NCBI RefSeq assembly: GCF_021602585.1
Contig: NZ_BQIP01000006.1
Coordinates: forward strand, 171,970 to 235,969
Reading direction: 5' to 3'
Source: Pseudomonas faucium
Lineage (GTDB): Bacteria; Pseudomonadota; Gammaproteobacteria; Pseudomonadales; Pseudomonadaceae
Length of the DNA stretch: 64,000 nt
Every line of letters starts with the position of its first letter. Position 1 is the first letter of the stretch. This document shows positions 17,866 to 26,464 of this stretch, piece by piece. The position numbers and the translations under genes are program-made. Under the pieces are notes generated by a model. It saw only the letters and a list, made by a program, of their open reading frames with translations, searched no databases and was not told the DNA's origin.

Positions 17866-18842
17866 GGCCGGCCACCAATGTAGGCCGCGACAACATTGAT
17901 CCGACCATGCCCCAGTTCATAGCTAATTTGTCGTCGGGCCTCACGATCAAGGTCCCTTACCACCTGGTAGCGTTGGCCGCCGTAGATAGGTGCGTGGTGT
18001 TGGGTGATTTGCTCATAACGCTCGCATGCGTACGCCGCACGTAGCTCGTGGAAGCCCTTGAGGTTGAGTGCATGCAGGATGTCCCGCGCCGGGCGGATAA
18101 TTTGTTGCAGAAGACTTAGGTAGCTTTCGTATGGCGCAATCATGTTGCGGCTACCCGCAGGCAAAACCTGCTGTGCAAACCCAAGCGCCTCGCGAACATG
18201 GTCGTTCACCGCAATCCACCGTGGCGCCGATGCGCCGGCGCGGCCGCCTTTGGTGCCATCCTGAATGTTAATCCTACCTAGATCGTTAGCCTCACGGCTT
18301 AGTCGTGGCAGATCCGCCAAGATGGCCTCCCGCAAACGCATGCCGGTGGCTCGCGTTAACAGAACAATTGCGGCGGCCCGTTGCTGATGATGGAGGCAAA
18401 GCGCATGGGCGATCTGCTGAACCTGTTCGCGGTCTTGGCCTTGCGGCACCGATTGGCGAACGCCAGTGCGCTTCATGCCCAACGCCTTGCTCAGGCTGGA
18501 CAATTTCACGCACTGATCACCGCGAAGCGCCGCCATGGTTCTGTTAACGCTGGATAGCCGGTTTTGTGCGGTGCTGACGGCGAGGTCACCGCGCCCAACT
18601 AGGTCACGCAGATACGCCGCATAGTCGGCCAACACTTTTCGATCAATGTGCCGCGCATCATTGATACCGGGCCCTTGTTCGGAGCGGCACCATTTCACGA
18701 ATGCCTGCCACCGATCAGTGTGCGCCTTGACCGTGCCGTAATGACCGCCGCCGAACATGTCTTTCAGCGCCTGCCGCCCTGCGTAGCTCAACTGCCTGCC
18801 ATAGCCGAAATTACGACCATCGCGTCTACCCACCAATGCCAT
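17862..18842 (-). CDS. tyrosine recombinase (integrase domain protein of Pseudomonas elements)
   Basis: 326 residues from the ATG after GAGGTGACCAAT; the frame extends 15 codons further up without support. The catalytic set is visible: Arg in RATGMRLREAIL, His-x-x-Arg in HELRAAYACERYEQI, His in ELGHGRINVVAAYIGG and the nucleophile Tyr in the same segment. The N-terminal half (MFGGGHYGTVKAHTDRWQAFVKWCR) is a SAM-like core-binding domain. Together with its small partner it forms a mobile-element unit inside the island, distinct from the tRNA-linked integrase at 25 kb. GC is higher than in the flanking toxin genes. Confidence 0.8.
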   Translation of the reverse strand: MALVGRRDGRNFGYGRQLSYAGRQALKDMFGGGHYGTVKAHTDRWQAFVKWCRSEQGPGINDARHIDRKVLADYAAYLRDLVGRGDLAVSTAQNRLSSVNRTMAALRGDQCVKLSSLSKALGMKRTGVRQSVPQGQDREQVQQIAHALCLHHQQRAAAIVLLTRATGMRLREAILADLPRLSREANDLGRINIQDGTKGGRAGASAPRWIAVNDHVREALGFAQQVLPAGSRNMIAPYESYLSLLQQIIRPARDILHALNLKGFHELRAAYACERYEQITQHHAPIYGGQRYQVVRDLDREARRQISYELGHGRINVVAAYIGGRP

Positions 18843-19265
18843 ATTGGTCACCTCATCTGCCGTTCTCCGATCCTCGCCCCACGTCATCCCGCCAAGAATG
18901 TTGAGTGTTATCAGGGATCAAGGCCCCTGCGACCTGTGGGGAATGTCCACTACGCGGGACTGACGGCTCCTTACAACCGGGAGCAAGGGCATCTCATGAT
19001 CTGGCCTCCTTAACACCGTTGCCGGTGGGCGGGTGGAGGCAGTGCTGGCTGACTAAATCAGCGCCTGAAGATCCTGAGCCGGGTGAATGCAGCAATGCGA
19101 TGACTGGGGCATGCCTGATTGTCAGTCAGGTGCAGTCCATTCCCTGGTCTGCGGCACCATCATCTACAAGGCTGTTGCTGGTGACATCGGCGTTTGTCAC
19201 GCCGATTGTCACGAGGGGGATTGCCGCAAAGCCATGTGCGATCAGGGCTGCAGCAGTGTTAGAAG

Positions 19266-19297
19266 TGCCCGTCTCTTTCCAGAAAAAGAGACGGGCA
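19266..19297. repeat. 13-base perfect inverted repeat
   Basis: TGCCCGTCTCTTT and AAAGAGACGGGCA are separated by 6 bases. There is no T-run, so it is not a plain terminator, though the T/A ends of the arms give a terminator-like shape. Confidence 0.75.
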
Positions 19298-19652
19298 CAG
19301 GTTGGCGCAAGATTCGGCCAAGCGGATAGGCTGCTGCAGCGCAGCGAGATACGGTGTTTCTAGCGCACGAGGGCCACATGTGTAAGAGCATCCATCACCG
19401 GGGAGGCGACCGGGCGAGCTGCCGAATGCGAATCGCCCTTGGGGAGAACCACCGCGAGAGCGGCGTGACCTTGAAGGCTCGGGTCACCTGGGGGGCTGTC
19501 AACGACAGCCTTTGCACTGTCTTTTCTACGCCCGCAATCCGAGAGGGTCAAGCGACTCGCCGGCTGGATTTTGCGGTTGAAAATTGCATTGGGCGTGTAC
19601 GGAATCCCGTGACTTCCAGTGGCCGATTGGGTGCTTTTGATTTTTTAGGTGA

Positions 19653-19697
19653 GGTCCATCCAAACAGGGCGGCTGTGCAGCCCTGTTTGGATGGACC
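19653..19697. repeat. 18-base perfect inverted repeat
   Basis: GGTCCATCCAAACAGGGC (19653-19670) and its exact reverse complement (19680-19697) flank a 9-base loop. Such a long exact palindrome outside any gene suggests a recombination site, a replication or transfer element, or an RNA hairpin. Confidence 0.85.
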
Positions 19698-20008
19698 CGC
19701 ATGGAAAGCAGATCATCGAAACCTCAAAGCCGTGCGTTGGATCGTGCGCTCACTGCCAGCGTCCGGGCACCCCGTCTTGCGGAGATGACCCGGATGCCGA
19801 TCTCAAGAATGTGCCGACGCAGCGGGCCTGCCGGCGCCGGCACGCATATCCGCGGACTCGGTCGCAGCCAAATGGTGTCGATGCGGACCAACGTATCAGC
19901 TCTCAGAAAATGCTGGTACGAGCAGGAGCATTGTCGGCGGGCCAACTCACGTTGATGGGCGTGCATGGATGCTGGATTTCAATGCAAATGCTGGGAGGTT
20001 GAGCTTGT

Positions 20009-20190
20009 GATCCAGGCGAGAGCATCTGACTATGTGGGTGACCAAGCAGATGGCGCATAGCGATTGGGCTATGATTGCGAAGGTTTTTGGTAGGTGGATG
20101 CCTTCCGATGTAGATGCCGCAGCATCCAAGGCTGTCTACCAGTTCGAAGAACAAGCAAACGGCAAAAACCTCCGAGCGGTTGAAGGCGAA
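20009..20190 (+). pseudogene. C-terminal remnant of a tyrosine integrase
   Basis: The frame RREHLTMWVTKQMAHSDW-AMIAKVFGRWMPS matches the end of phage-type integrases (MGHxDW..MIxKVYGRWMP). A stop lies just upstream, so only about 60 residues survive. The catalytic Tyr of VYGRW is Phe here (KVFGRW). It ends just before darT and reads the same way, so it records the end of an earlier integration next to which darTG landed. Confidence 0.7.
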
Positions 20191-20239
20191 ATGCCATGCT
20201 TGAGGTATAGTGCGCACCTGACGTATGGATGGGATGCCT

Positions 20240-20839
20240 ATGAGCCACCGTGTAGTAGAATTGCACTGCATCATGCCAATCGAGAATCTTCCATCAGTGT
20301 TCCAGCACGGAATTCTCTGCCACGACCGAGCTGCAGCGCTTCCGCATTCATCGGTAGCCGCCCAAGCAATTCAGGATCGTAGGGTAGGCAAGACAGTCCC
20401 AAACGGAATGCGTCTGCATCAGTATGCGAATCTTTATTTTTGCGCCCGCAATCCAATGCTATACCTCAGGAAAAATGCTCATCCAGACCTTTGTGTTGTC
20501 AGGGTCAGCCGTGGAGTGCTAGAGCTCCCCAATGTAGTAGTGAGCGACCAGAATGCTGCCTCGGACTACGTAAGGTTTCATTCCTATCCTGACGGTATGG
20601 CAAGAATCAATTTCGACTACGTGTTCGCGGACTCCTGGAAAGATCAGGAACAGATTGTCGAATGGCAAAAAAAGGCTGCGAAATGTGCTGAAACCCTTGT
20701 TCCTGGGGCTGTGGCCCCTGGCTACATCACAGGGTTCTACACTTGTGACGACCCAACGAAGCAAAAAGTTGAGACTGTACTCGCTGGGTTGAACTGGCGA
20801 ATCCCAGTAACGTCCAACCCTCATCTTTTCTTCAGGTGA
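20240..20839 (+). CDS. darT: DarT-type DNA ADP-ribosyltransferase toxin
   Basis: 199 residues. Motifs in order: HCIMPIENLPSVFQHGIL (NAD-binding start), AIQDRRVGKTVPNGMRLH with Arg48, YANLYFCARNPMLY, and the catalytic-loop Glu151 in KCAETLVPGAV. DarT enzymes transfer ADP-ribose from NAD to a base in single-stranded DNA, thymidine for macro-domain-paired members, and block replication, including that of phages. Start chosen at the third in-frame ATG because GGATGGGA lies 5 bases ahead of it; ATGs at 20225 and 20234 are alternatives. It overlaps darG by 4 bases. Confidence 0.88.
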   Translation: MSHRVVELHCIMPIENLPSVFQHGILCHDRAAALPHSSVAAQAIQDRRVGKTVPNGMRLHQYANLYFCARNPMLYLRKNAHPDLCVVRVSRGVLELPNVVVSDQNAASDYVRFHSYPDGMARINFDYVFADSWKDQEQIVEWQKKAAKCAETLVPGAVAPGYITGFYTCDDPTKQKVETVLAGLNWRIPVTSNPHLFFR

Positions 20840-21993
20840 ACAGCGTGATCAGAGTTCTTATAGGCGACATGTTCCAAAGCAACGCGCAGACGTTGGTCAA
20901 TACCGTGAACTGCGTCGGCGTGATGGGCAAGGGCGTAGCATTAGAATTCAAAAAACGCTGGCCGGGCCTAATGCAAGACTACGTGGAAAGATGCTCACAA
21001 AAGCTTGTCAAACCCGGCATACCTTACATTTACACGGACATCCTCGGAACTTCAATTATAAATTTTCCAACCAAAGACCACTGGCGCTCCCCCTCCAAAC
21101 TGGTGGACATACAAAACGGGCTAGTGATTTTTGTTGAAAACTATAAAACATGGAATATCACATCCGTAGCCTTTCCTCCTTTGGGTTGTGGAAATGGCGG
21201 ACTGGAGTGGGAACTGATAGGGCCAATCATGTATAAGATGCTTTCGAAGATTGACATTCCGGTGGAAATGTACGCACCATTTGGTACTCCAGTGAGCCAA
21301 CTCACTACCGACTTTCTTAGCCCGTCACAGCAAAATCTTTTCGAAGTATCTTCGCACAAAGGCTCGAAAAACCAGAAGATAAATCCAAACTGGATTGTGC
21401 TATTAGAAGTTCTACACCAACTTGAGTCTCAACCATACGCACCTAAAGTTGGACGTACCATTTTTCAAAAAATTTGTCATGCCATCACAGCTTTGGGCGT
21501 TGACACCAATCTAGACTTCAAAAAAGCAAGCTACGGTCCTTTCTCTGAAGAAGTACAAAAGCTTTTGAGCACCTTAGCGAACGCGAATCTCATAAGTGAA
21601 GTTCAATTAGGACGAATGAATTCACTAAGAACTGGGCCAGAATATAAATCTGCGCGCGATAAATTTAAAGATGTACTACAACGCAACGATAGTAAAATAT
21701 CAAAAACCGTTGATCTTTTTAGTAGAATTAAAAACACAGAACAAGCTGAAGAAGTGGCGACCGTTTTTTATGCGGTAAGCAAGCTCAAAGAAGACCAGAA
21801 AGTTACAATTGTGCCTGAGCGAGAGGTTTTTGATTTCGTCCTGTCGTGGAAGAAGGCTTGGAATACCGAATCCAAACGAGAAGCTATCGCCTCTGCGATC
21901 CGTAGTCTTGCGATCCTTGGATGGATTCGAGTCAGCTCCAGTGACTGCCTACCAGTAGCGAAGATCAGCTGTGACGAGTTTAGTTTCTGCTAA
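20836..21993 (+). CDS. darG: DarG-type macrodomain antitoxin
   Basis: 385 residues from a GTG that overlaps the darT stop (GTGA), giving coupled translation. A macrodomain covers residues 1-155: NTVNCVGVMGKGVALEFK substrate loop, Lys80 in FPTKDHW (the residue position used for catalysis in characterised DarG) and FPPLGCGNGGLEW. It removes ADP-ribose from DNA. Residues 185-385 form the second, less conserved domain that in DarG binds and blocks DarT. A macrodomain antitoxin places this in the DarTG2-like branch. The gene is AT-rich. Confidence 0.88.
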   Translation: MNSVIRVLIGDMFQSNAQTLVNTVNCVGVMGKGVALEFKKRWPGLMQDYVERCSQKLVKPGIPYIYTDILGTSIINFPTKDHWRSPSKLVDIQNGLVIFVENYKTWNITSVAFPPLGCGNGGLEWELIGPIMYKMLSKIDIPVEMYAPFGTPVSQLTTDFLSPSQQNLFEVSSHKGSKNQKINPNWIVLLEVLHQLESQPYAPKVGRTIFQKICHAITALGVDTNLDFKKASYGPFSEEVQKLLSTLANANLISEVQLGRMNSLRTGPEYKSARDKFKDVLQRNDSKISKTVDLFSRIKNTEQAEEVATVFYAVSKLKEDQKVTIVPEREVFDFVLSWKKAWNTESKREAIASAIRSLAILGWIRVSSSDCLPVAKISCDEFSFC

Positions 21994-22090
21994 ATGACAG
22001 CATTTCACCGCAAGCCCTCCCATTTTTAATTGGTTCGGGCTCAAAGAGTGAGGGGGTGCACAATCAAGATTTTGTTGCCCCCTACCTCAG

Positions 22091-23221
22091 TTAAACACGA
22101 GCTGCAATGGCTGCGATCTGGGTAGTGAACTCGTGTATTTCACCAATAACCGACTGCAAGTGATGACTAGTGTCATAAGCGATCCAATCAGTTGGGCTAC
22201 CTACTATCTTACCTAAACTACATTGCTTGATCATGGCATCGCCCCAGCTGAAGTTGGGCTGCCTGTAGTGAAGTGAGCTCACAATTGTTTTCGCAAGGGT
22301 TTGACTTTGAGCAAAGCCGCCCTCGCCTTTCACAGAGTGACCGCGAACTACAAAGAATGCATTATTTACTGTATATCTAATCTTAGCATTCATATTTGGC
22401 GCAATATTATCTGAAGACCGAGGACTCCTGACTCCATAATCACCAAAATAGAGAGAGGCTCGCGGATTAGCGGATAGAAAACCTTTCCATACAATCATTT
22501 CCTTTCGCTGAACCAAGCCACTTGAGTCGCGATCTTTTACTGCTTTATCAATAGTGTCTGGTATCGAACTTGCGTTTATGATGATTTTCTCAAAACCTAG
22601 GCCTTTCATGTGCCCGTAAGCAGACTCTATGACTTCCATCAGTTCCTGCATTGGCAACCTGGTCACATCGCCGATATCAATGATTACTGGAGTGCTGGAC
22701 TCATTCAGCCCCGCACTCAGTATCATATCTTCAATTATCTCGTTGAGGTGATCAGGGTCTCCAAGGTCCTCAATAGCCAAGTTATCCAGCCTGATACAGA
22801 AAAATGCGTCATTCGGCAAATCCATAGCCTTGATGGTTTCTCGGTACTCTACCGCATCCCATCTGTCATATCCGATCACAGGGCAAACAACAACCCCCAC
22901 GTCGTTCAGCCTATTGCAAACATAACTCAATACTTGTTCACCACCTTCGGTAGTGAACTCGGTAGGCCATTGCGAGACATCGAGCATTACGCGCTTACCC
23001 CTAAATACCTCAGCGATCTCATGCGCACGCTTATCTAGATAGTACTCATAAGGGGTAACGCTTTTCTTACATGCGACTTCAAGATCTCTACCTTCAAGCT
23101 TGGTGATCTCAAATATAGGCGTACAACGCTCAAACGAAGACTTGTCCAACTTTTTCAAGTAAGACAGCGCCTCCATCTCACCAGATTTAGCTCGAACGAT
23201 GGGGAAATACTGATTATTCAT
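22091..23221 (-). CDS. beta family protein (T4 beta-protein-like, PF14350 type)
   Basis: 376 residues starting MNNQYFPIVRAKSGEMEALSYL, the typical beginning of the beta family. It has a repeated alpha/beta pattern with short strand-ending motifs (RVMLDVSQWP, VVVCPVIGYDR, PVIIDIGDVTRL), suggestive of a TIM-barrel-like fold, and the late motif YFGDYGVRSPR. It lies 10 bases after the HigA-ImmA gene, so it is the third gene of that operon. Function unknown. Its repeated finding beside XRE/ImmA genes suggests a third component of a toxin-antitoxin-like defence unit. AT-rich. Confidence 0.75.
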   Translation of the reverse strand: MNNQYFPIVRAKSGEMEALSYLKKLDKSSFERCTPIFEITKLEGRDLEVACKKSVTPYEYYLDKRAHEIAEVFRGKRVMLDVSQWPTEFTTEGGEQVLSYVCNRLNDVGVVVCPVIGYDRWDAVEYRETIKAMDLPNDAFFCIRLDNLAIEDLGDPDHLNEIIEDMILSAGLNESSTPVIIDIGDVTRLPMQELMEVIESAYGHMKGLGFEKIIINASSIPDTIDKAVKDRDSSGLVQRKEMIVWKGFLSANPRASLYFGDYGVRSPRSSDNIAPNMNAKIRYTVNNAFFVVRGHSVKGEGGFAQSQTLAKTIVSSLHYRQPNFSWGDAMIKQCSLGKIVGSPTDWIAYDTSHHLQSVIGEIHEFTTQIAAIAARV

Positions 23222-23231
23222 ATTTCATACC

Positions 23232-24443
23232 TCATAGATTTTCGAGTTGAGCCCTAACCATTCCTTGGCCTATTAGATCGGTAAACTGGTTATAATTACC
23301 CGCTTCTTTTCTAAGGCGACCAGCTATAATCGCTGGGTGTATCTTAAGCTCTTTAGCTAAGTTAATAATCGTCTCTCTGCTTGGTTTCAAATATGCATCG
23401 GTACGCTTCCACATCGCCCGGGGTATGAATGCATCTCGTGCTATTCTATTAGCCTCTGACTCTCTTTTGTCGGTGCTGCCGTGCTCCAAATCATCTAGGA
23501 TAGCTTCACTGGCGTCATCGATATGTTTCCAAACGTGGACCATTTCATGCACCAGAGTAAACCAGAAATTGTCGACCCTGTCATACCTCAAGGTCAGCGC
23601 AATAATAGGGGTACCGTCTACCTCTTTAAGAGCAGCACCATCAAGCATTGTACCTTTTAGCTGAGGCTCAATAATTACTGCTATACCATGTTTTTTAAGC
23701 AACTCCACTGCCATTCGAGGCCCTTCCTCAAAACGACTGAGCTGAACGACCTCTTTGATTAAGGCTTCACCGACTTTTGTCTTATCGTACTCCGGAAGCT
23801 CACTTTTCATCTGCCGCGTTCTTTGTATAACCCTAGCCAGCCATGCATAAAGCGCATAAGTTGTCGTTGGAGTAGGTGAGTCACCTGAAAGCGTACGCCG
23901 GAAAGAAGCTCCACTTTCTTGCAGCCCCATTTCCGCTATAAATCCCTGAACGATGTCCTCTACAGCTTTCTTTGTTTTACTAGTGATGGTGTCAATCCAG
24001 CCCCTAGCAACCATTTCCTTAACAGGGAACTTTGACCAGTCTACATTAGACTTATTTTGGCTGCTCCCAACTTCATCAAGCCCAACCAAGGTGTCAGCTG
24101 AAATACCAAGCCCTACTGCCAGAGCTCTAATCATAGGCACTGTGAGAGGTCGTTTCCTCGCTAATACTTCTGACACTCTACTTCTGGTCCCAAAATATGG
24201 AACCAAATCGGCTTGCTTCAATCCCTTTTCGGTCATACGAAAAAGAATAGCGTCAATTGGATCAGGAGCCTCTACTGGATATTTTTGCTTCTCATAGTCC
24301 TCTATGAGCATCGAAAGCAGTTCGAGCCTATCACTTTCCTCCGAACCAAGTCTCGGAGAAGAAATTATCAGAGAATGCACCTCATGAAAGTATTCGAGGT
24401 ATTGTTCCTCTGTTTTGATAATTTTAGGGCTCAAGATTTTCAT
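23232..24443 (-). CDS. HigA-type HTH antitoxin fused to an ImmA/IrrE metallopeptidase
   Basis: 403 residues. Residues 1-125 are a full HigA-like antitoxin: LSPKIIKTEEQYLEYF at the start and the HTH with GTRSRVSEVLARKRPLTVPM (85-104). Residues 245-400 form an ImmA/IrrE peptidase with the zinc motif HEMVH (299-303). It should bind the two operators at 24714-24785 and repress its own operon; the peptidase part may cut a repressor or partner on damage or infection. The start overlaps the HigB stop by ATGA. This fusion replaces the usual small HigA and hints at a signal-dependent release of the toxin. Confidence 0.82.
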   Translation of the reverse strand: MKILSPKIIKTEEQYLEYFHEVHSLIISSPRLGSEESDRLELLSMLIEDYEKQKYPVEAPDPIDAILFRMTEKGLKQADLVPYFGTRSRVSEVLARKRPLTVPMIRALAVGLGISADTLVGLDEVGSSQNKSNVDWSKFPVKEMVARGWIDTITSKTKKAVEDIVQGFIAEMGLQESGASFRRTLSGDSPTPTTTYALYAWLARVIQRTRQMKSELPEYDKTKVGEALIKEVVQLSRFEEGPRMAVELLKKHGIAVIIEPQLKGTMLDGAALKEVDGTPIIALTLRYDRVDNFWFTLVHEMVHVWKHIDDASEAILDDLEHGSTDKRESEANRIARDAFIPRAMWKRTDAYLKPSRETIINLAKELKIHPAIIAGRLRKEAGNYNQFTDLIGQGMVRAQLENL

Positions 24444-24703
24444 AATTTTTTCACTATTGCAGTGATTATTGCAATTCCTTGGGCAAAAGCGATCTTCAAC
24501 TCTAAGAATGTGTTGGACTCACAGATAGAGAAGAGAAAGGTATCTTCGGAAGTTGAAAGGGCATTAGGGTACTGTTCGAGTAGCTCGGCTGGAACCTTCC
24601 ACTTTGCGTGACCGATCTCACTCACCCATACACAAATCCATTTGCGGATATGCTCGCTTTCCCCCTGAAGAGGAGGCAGTTTCTCTCTACCAAGCAATCT
24701 CAT
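24440..24703 (-). CDS. HigB-like toxin (RelE superfamily, putative mRNA interferase)
   Basis: 87 residues from the ATG at 24703; the frame extends 17 codons up through operator DNA and is not used. The beginning MRLLGREKLPPLQ and the segment IRKWICVWVSEIGHAKW follow the HigB pattern (MxIIGREKL...W...W...A.W). KIAFAQGIAIITAIVKKL matches the end strand, shorter than usual. RelE-fold HigB enzymes cut mRNA on the ribosome. First gene of a three-gene operon, overlapping the antitoxin by 4 bases. The C-terminus lacks the last catalytic-type residues of long HigB proteins, so activity is uncertain. Confidence 0.65.
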   Translation of the reverse strand: MRLLGREKLPPLQGESEHIRKWICVWVSEIGHAKWKVPAELLEQYPNALSTSEDTFLFSICESNTFLELKIAFAQGIAIITAIVKKL

Positions 24704-24713
24704 GATCGTCGCT

Positions 24714-24734
24714 TTGTTCCCAATTTGGGAACAA
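24714..24734. promoter_or_regulatory. operator 1 upstream of the HigB-like gene
   Basis: A 21-base palindrome with arms TTGTTCCCAA / TTGGGAACAA around one central base; every arm position pairs. It lies 11 bases before the toxin start and covers the likely promoter. It is the expected target of the HigA-type HTH encoded by the operon. Confidence 0.75.
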
Positions 24735-24766
24735 GCTACCTCAACCCCTACCACACGTCAAGGGAG

Positions 24767-24785
24767 TGTTCCCAAATTGCGAACA
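24767..24785. promoter_or_regulatory. operator 2 upstream of the HigB-like gene
   Basis: TGTTCCCAAATTGCGAACA, the same palindrome as operator 1 with one mismatched arm position. Its centre is 52 bases from the centre of operator 1, about five helical turns, so two repressor dimers could sit on the same face. Confidence 0.7.
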
Positions 24786-25050
24786 AAAGCCGGCTGCCAC
24801 ACGCACCTCGTTACGCTCACGAGAAAAGACGAGCTGACTTACACGCTGAATTTCTATCTTCCCCAGGAGATACTGGCGATAAACCTGCCTCTTTACGCTA
24901 GCGGGTCAGGGCAGATAAATCTGCAAGGAATTGGCGGCACACGCTCAACCGGCGTAATTTAAGCAATTGATTCATAAGGTTTTTGTTGTGAAATCACCAA
25001 TCAAATACATGCACGGGCGTGTTTTCTTACCTGCTATCCGATAAATAAGC
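24786..25050. other. gene-free spacer between toxin operon and integrase
   Basis: 265 bases. No gene or clear structure seen beyond the operators at its left. The 3' end of the integrase transcript lies at its right side. Confidence 0.4.
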
Positions 25051-26373
25051 TCACTCGACTGCGCCACGCCTCGCTCTGAGGCGAGAAACGTTTGCCCCGG
25101 TCTGATTCGCGAACTCATGCGGCGAGATATGCTCCTGCCGGTTCGCTTCGAGGTAACGGCTCCACCAGCTCATGATCATTCGCCGTTCCTCCAGGAACTC
25201 AGCCTTGTGGATATACGCCGCCCGAACATTGTTGCGCTCCCTGTGGCTCATCTGCCGCTCGATAGCCGTCTCTGACCACAGCCCGGATTCGACCAAGGCA
25301 CTGCACGCTATGGAGCGAAAGCCATGCCCGCAAATTTCGGTCTTGGTGTCGTAGCCCATGTTCCGCAAAGCGCTATTGACCGTGTTCTCGGACATTGGCT
25401 TCCACGAGCGAGCGTCACTGGTGAACACCAGATCGAAGTACCCCGTGATCCCATGAATCTGTTCGAGCAACGCCACCGCTTGCGGTGAAAGCGGGACCAG
25501 ATGGATGTCGCCCGCCATCTTCGTGCCTCTGGTCGAATACGGGACGCCATCCAAAGCGGGCCGCGTGTCAGGTATCTCCCATATGCCGCGCTTAAGAGCG
25601 AACTCACTCCAACGTGCGAAGCGCAATTCGCTGGACCGGACAAACACATGCAGGGACAGCATGACGGTCAGCCGAGTCAGCGTACGTCCCTTGTAGTTCT
25701 CGATGCGGTCCATCAACTCAGGCAGACGTGACAGCGGGAGTGCAGGCCGGTGCGTAACCCGTGGCGCGCTGATGAAGCCCTCAAGGTCATATGCAGGGTT
25801 CACGGTGATCAACCTCAGTCGCTTCGCCTCACGCATGATGCTCTGAAGGTAGTTTTGTACCCTTAAGGCCACATCGATCGTGCCGCGCTTCTTGATCGCC
25901 TCAAGCGGCTGCATGAGGTCGAAGGTATCCAGATCAACGATGGCGCGTGCGCCTAGCAGCGGGAATACGTGAGTCTTCAAACGACTCAGAACGGTCCTCG
26001 AATGGCCAGGCGCCCACTTCACGGACATTTCCTTATGCCAGTCCAAGGCAACGCGCTCGAATGTGTGGCCTCTGACAACCGCCTCGGCCTTGGCCTGTTG
26101 CTTGGACTCAATCGGATCAATGCCCTCAGCCAGCATCCGCTTGGTCTCCAGACGCTTCTGCCGAGCATCTGCGAGACCAATAACGGGATAGTTGCCAAAC
26201 GAGGTCAGCCCCTCTCGCCCATCCGGTTTCACATACCGGAAGCGCCAGCCTTTGCGGCCATTGGGGTAAACGAGGAGGTAAAGACCGTCGCCATCGAAAA
26301 GCTTGTAGCCGCGGTCAGTAGGTTTGGCCGAACGGCAGGCGGTGTCGGTCAGGGGAGCAGTAGTACGAGCCAT
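25051..26373 (-). CDS. tRNA-Thr-linked tyrosine integrase (P4-type, DUF4102 arm-binding)
   Basis: 440 residues. The N-terminal 90 residues (TDTACRSAKPTDRGYKLFDG, WRFRYVKPDGRE, GNYPVIGLADAR) form the arm-type DNA-binding domain of P4/CP4-57 integrases. The catalytic residues are in FVRSSELRFARW (Arg), HGFRSIACSALVESG (His/Arg), MSHRERNNVRAAYIH (His, Tyr). Start chosen at MARTTAPLTD; the frame reads 29 codons further up across DNA that includes no ribosome-binding site. It lies 160 bases from tRNA-Thr on the same strand, the normal position for an integrase that recombines into the tRNA 3' end and moves the island. Confidence 0.9.
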   Translation of the reverse strand: MARTTAPLTDTACRSAKPTDRGYKLFDGDGLYLLVYPNGRKGWRFRYVKPDGREGLTSFGNYPVIGLADARQKRLETKRMLAEGIDPIESKQQAKAEAVVRGHTFERVALDWHKEMSVKWAPGHSRTVLSRLKTHVFPLLGARAIVDLDTFDLMQPLEAIKKRGTIDVALRVQNYLQSIMREAKRLRLITVNPAYDLEGFISAPRVTHRPALPLSRLPELMDRIENYKGRTLTRLTVMLSLHVFVRSSELRFARWSEFALKRGIWEIPDTRPALDGVPYSTRGTKMAGDIHLVPLSPQAVALLEQIHGITGYFDLVFTSDARSWKPMSENTVNSALRNMGYDTKTEICGHGFRSIACSALVESGLWSETAIERQMSHRERNNVRAAYIHKAEFLEERRMIMSWWSRYLEANRQEHISPHEFANQTGANVSRLRARRGAVE

Positions 26374-26464
26374 AAGGGTAAACCCCTTTATCGAATCGAC
26401 TTTATCCCAAACGTTACCCCTAAATCGGCTGGCAGCTGTCGGATTCCGACGGAATGCCATAACG

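Larger units (their letters stand above)
18843..20008. other. gene-free region with two large inverted repeats
   Basis: About 1.17 kb between the recombinase and the integrase remnant. Open frames here have no recognisable content or ribosome-binding sites. Two perfect inverted repeats (19266-19297 and 19653-19697) are the only structure I see. It may hold recombination or end sequences of the element that encodes the recombinase. Confidence 0.5.

Noticed and set aside
19354-19788. 144-codon frame between the recombinase and darT
   Set aside because: It runs through the 18-base palindrome, has no ribosome-binding site and no motif.
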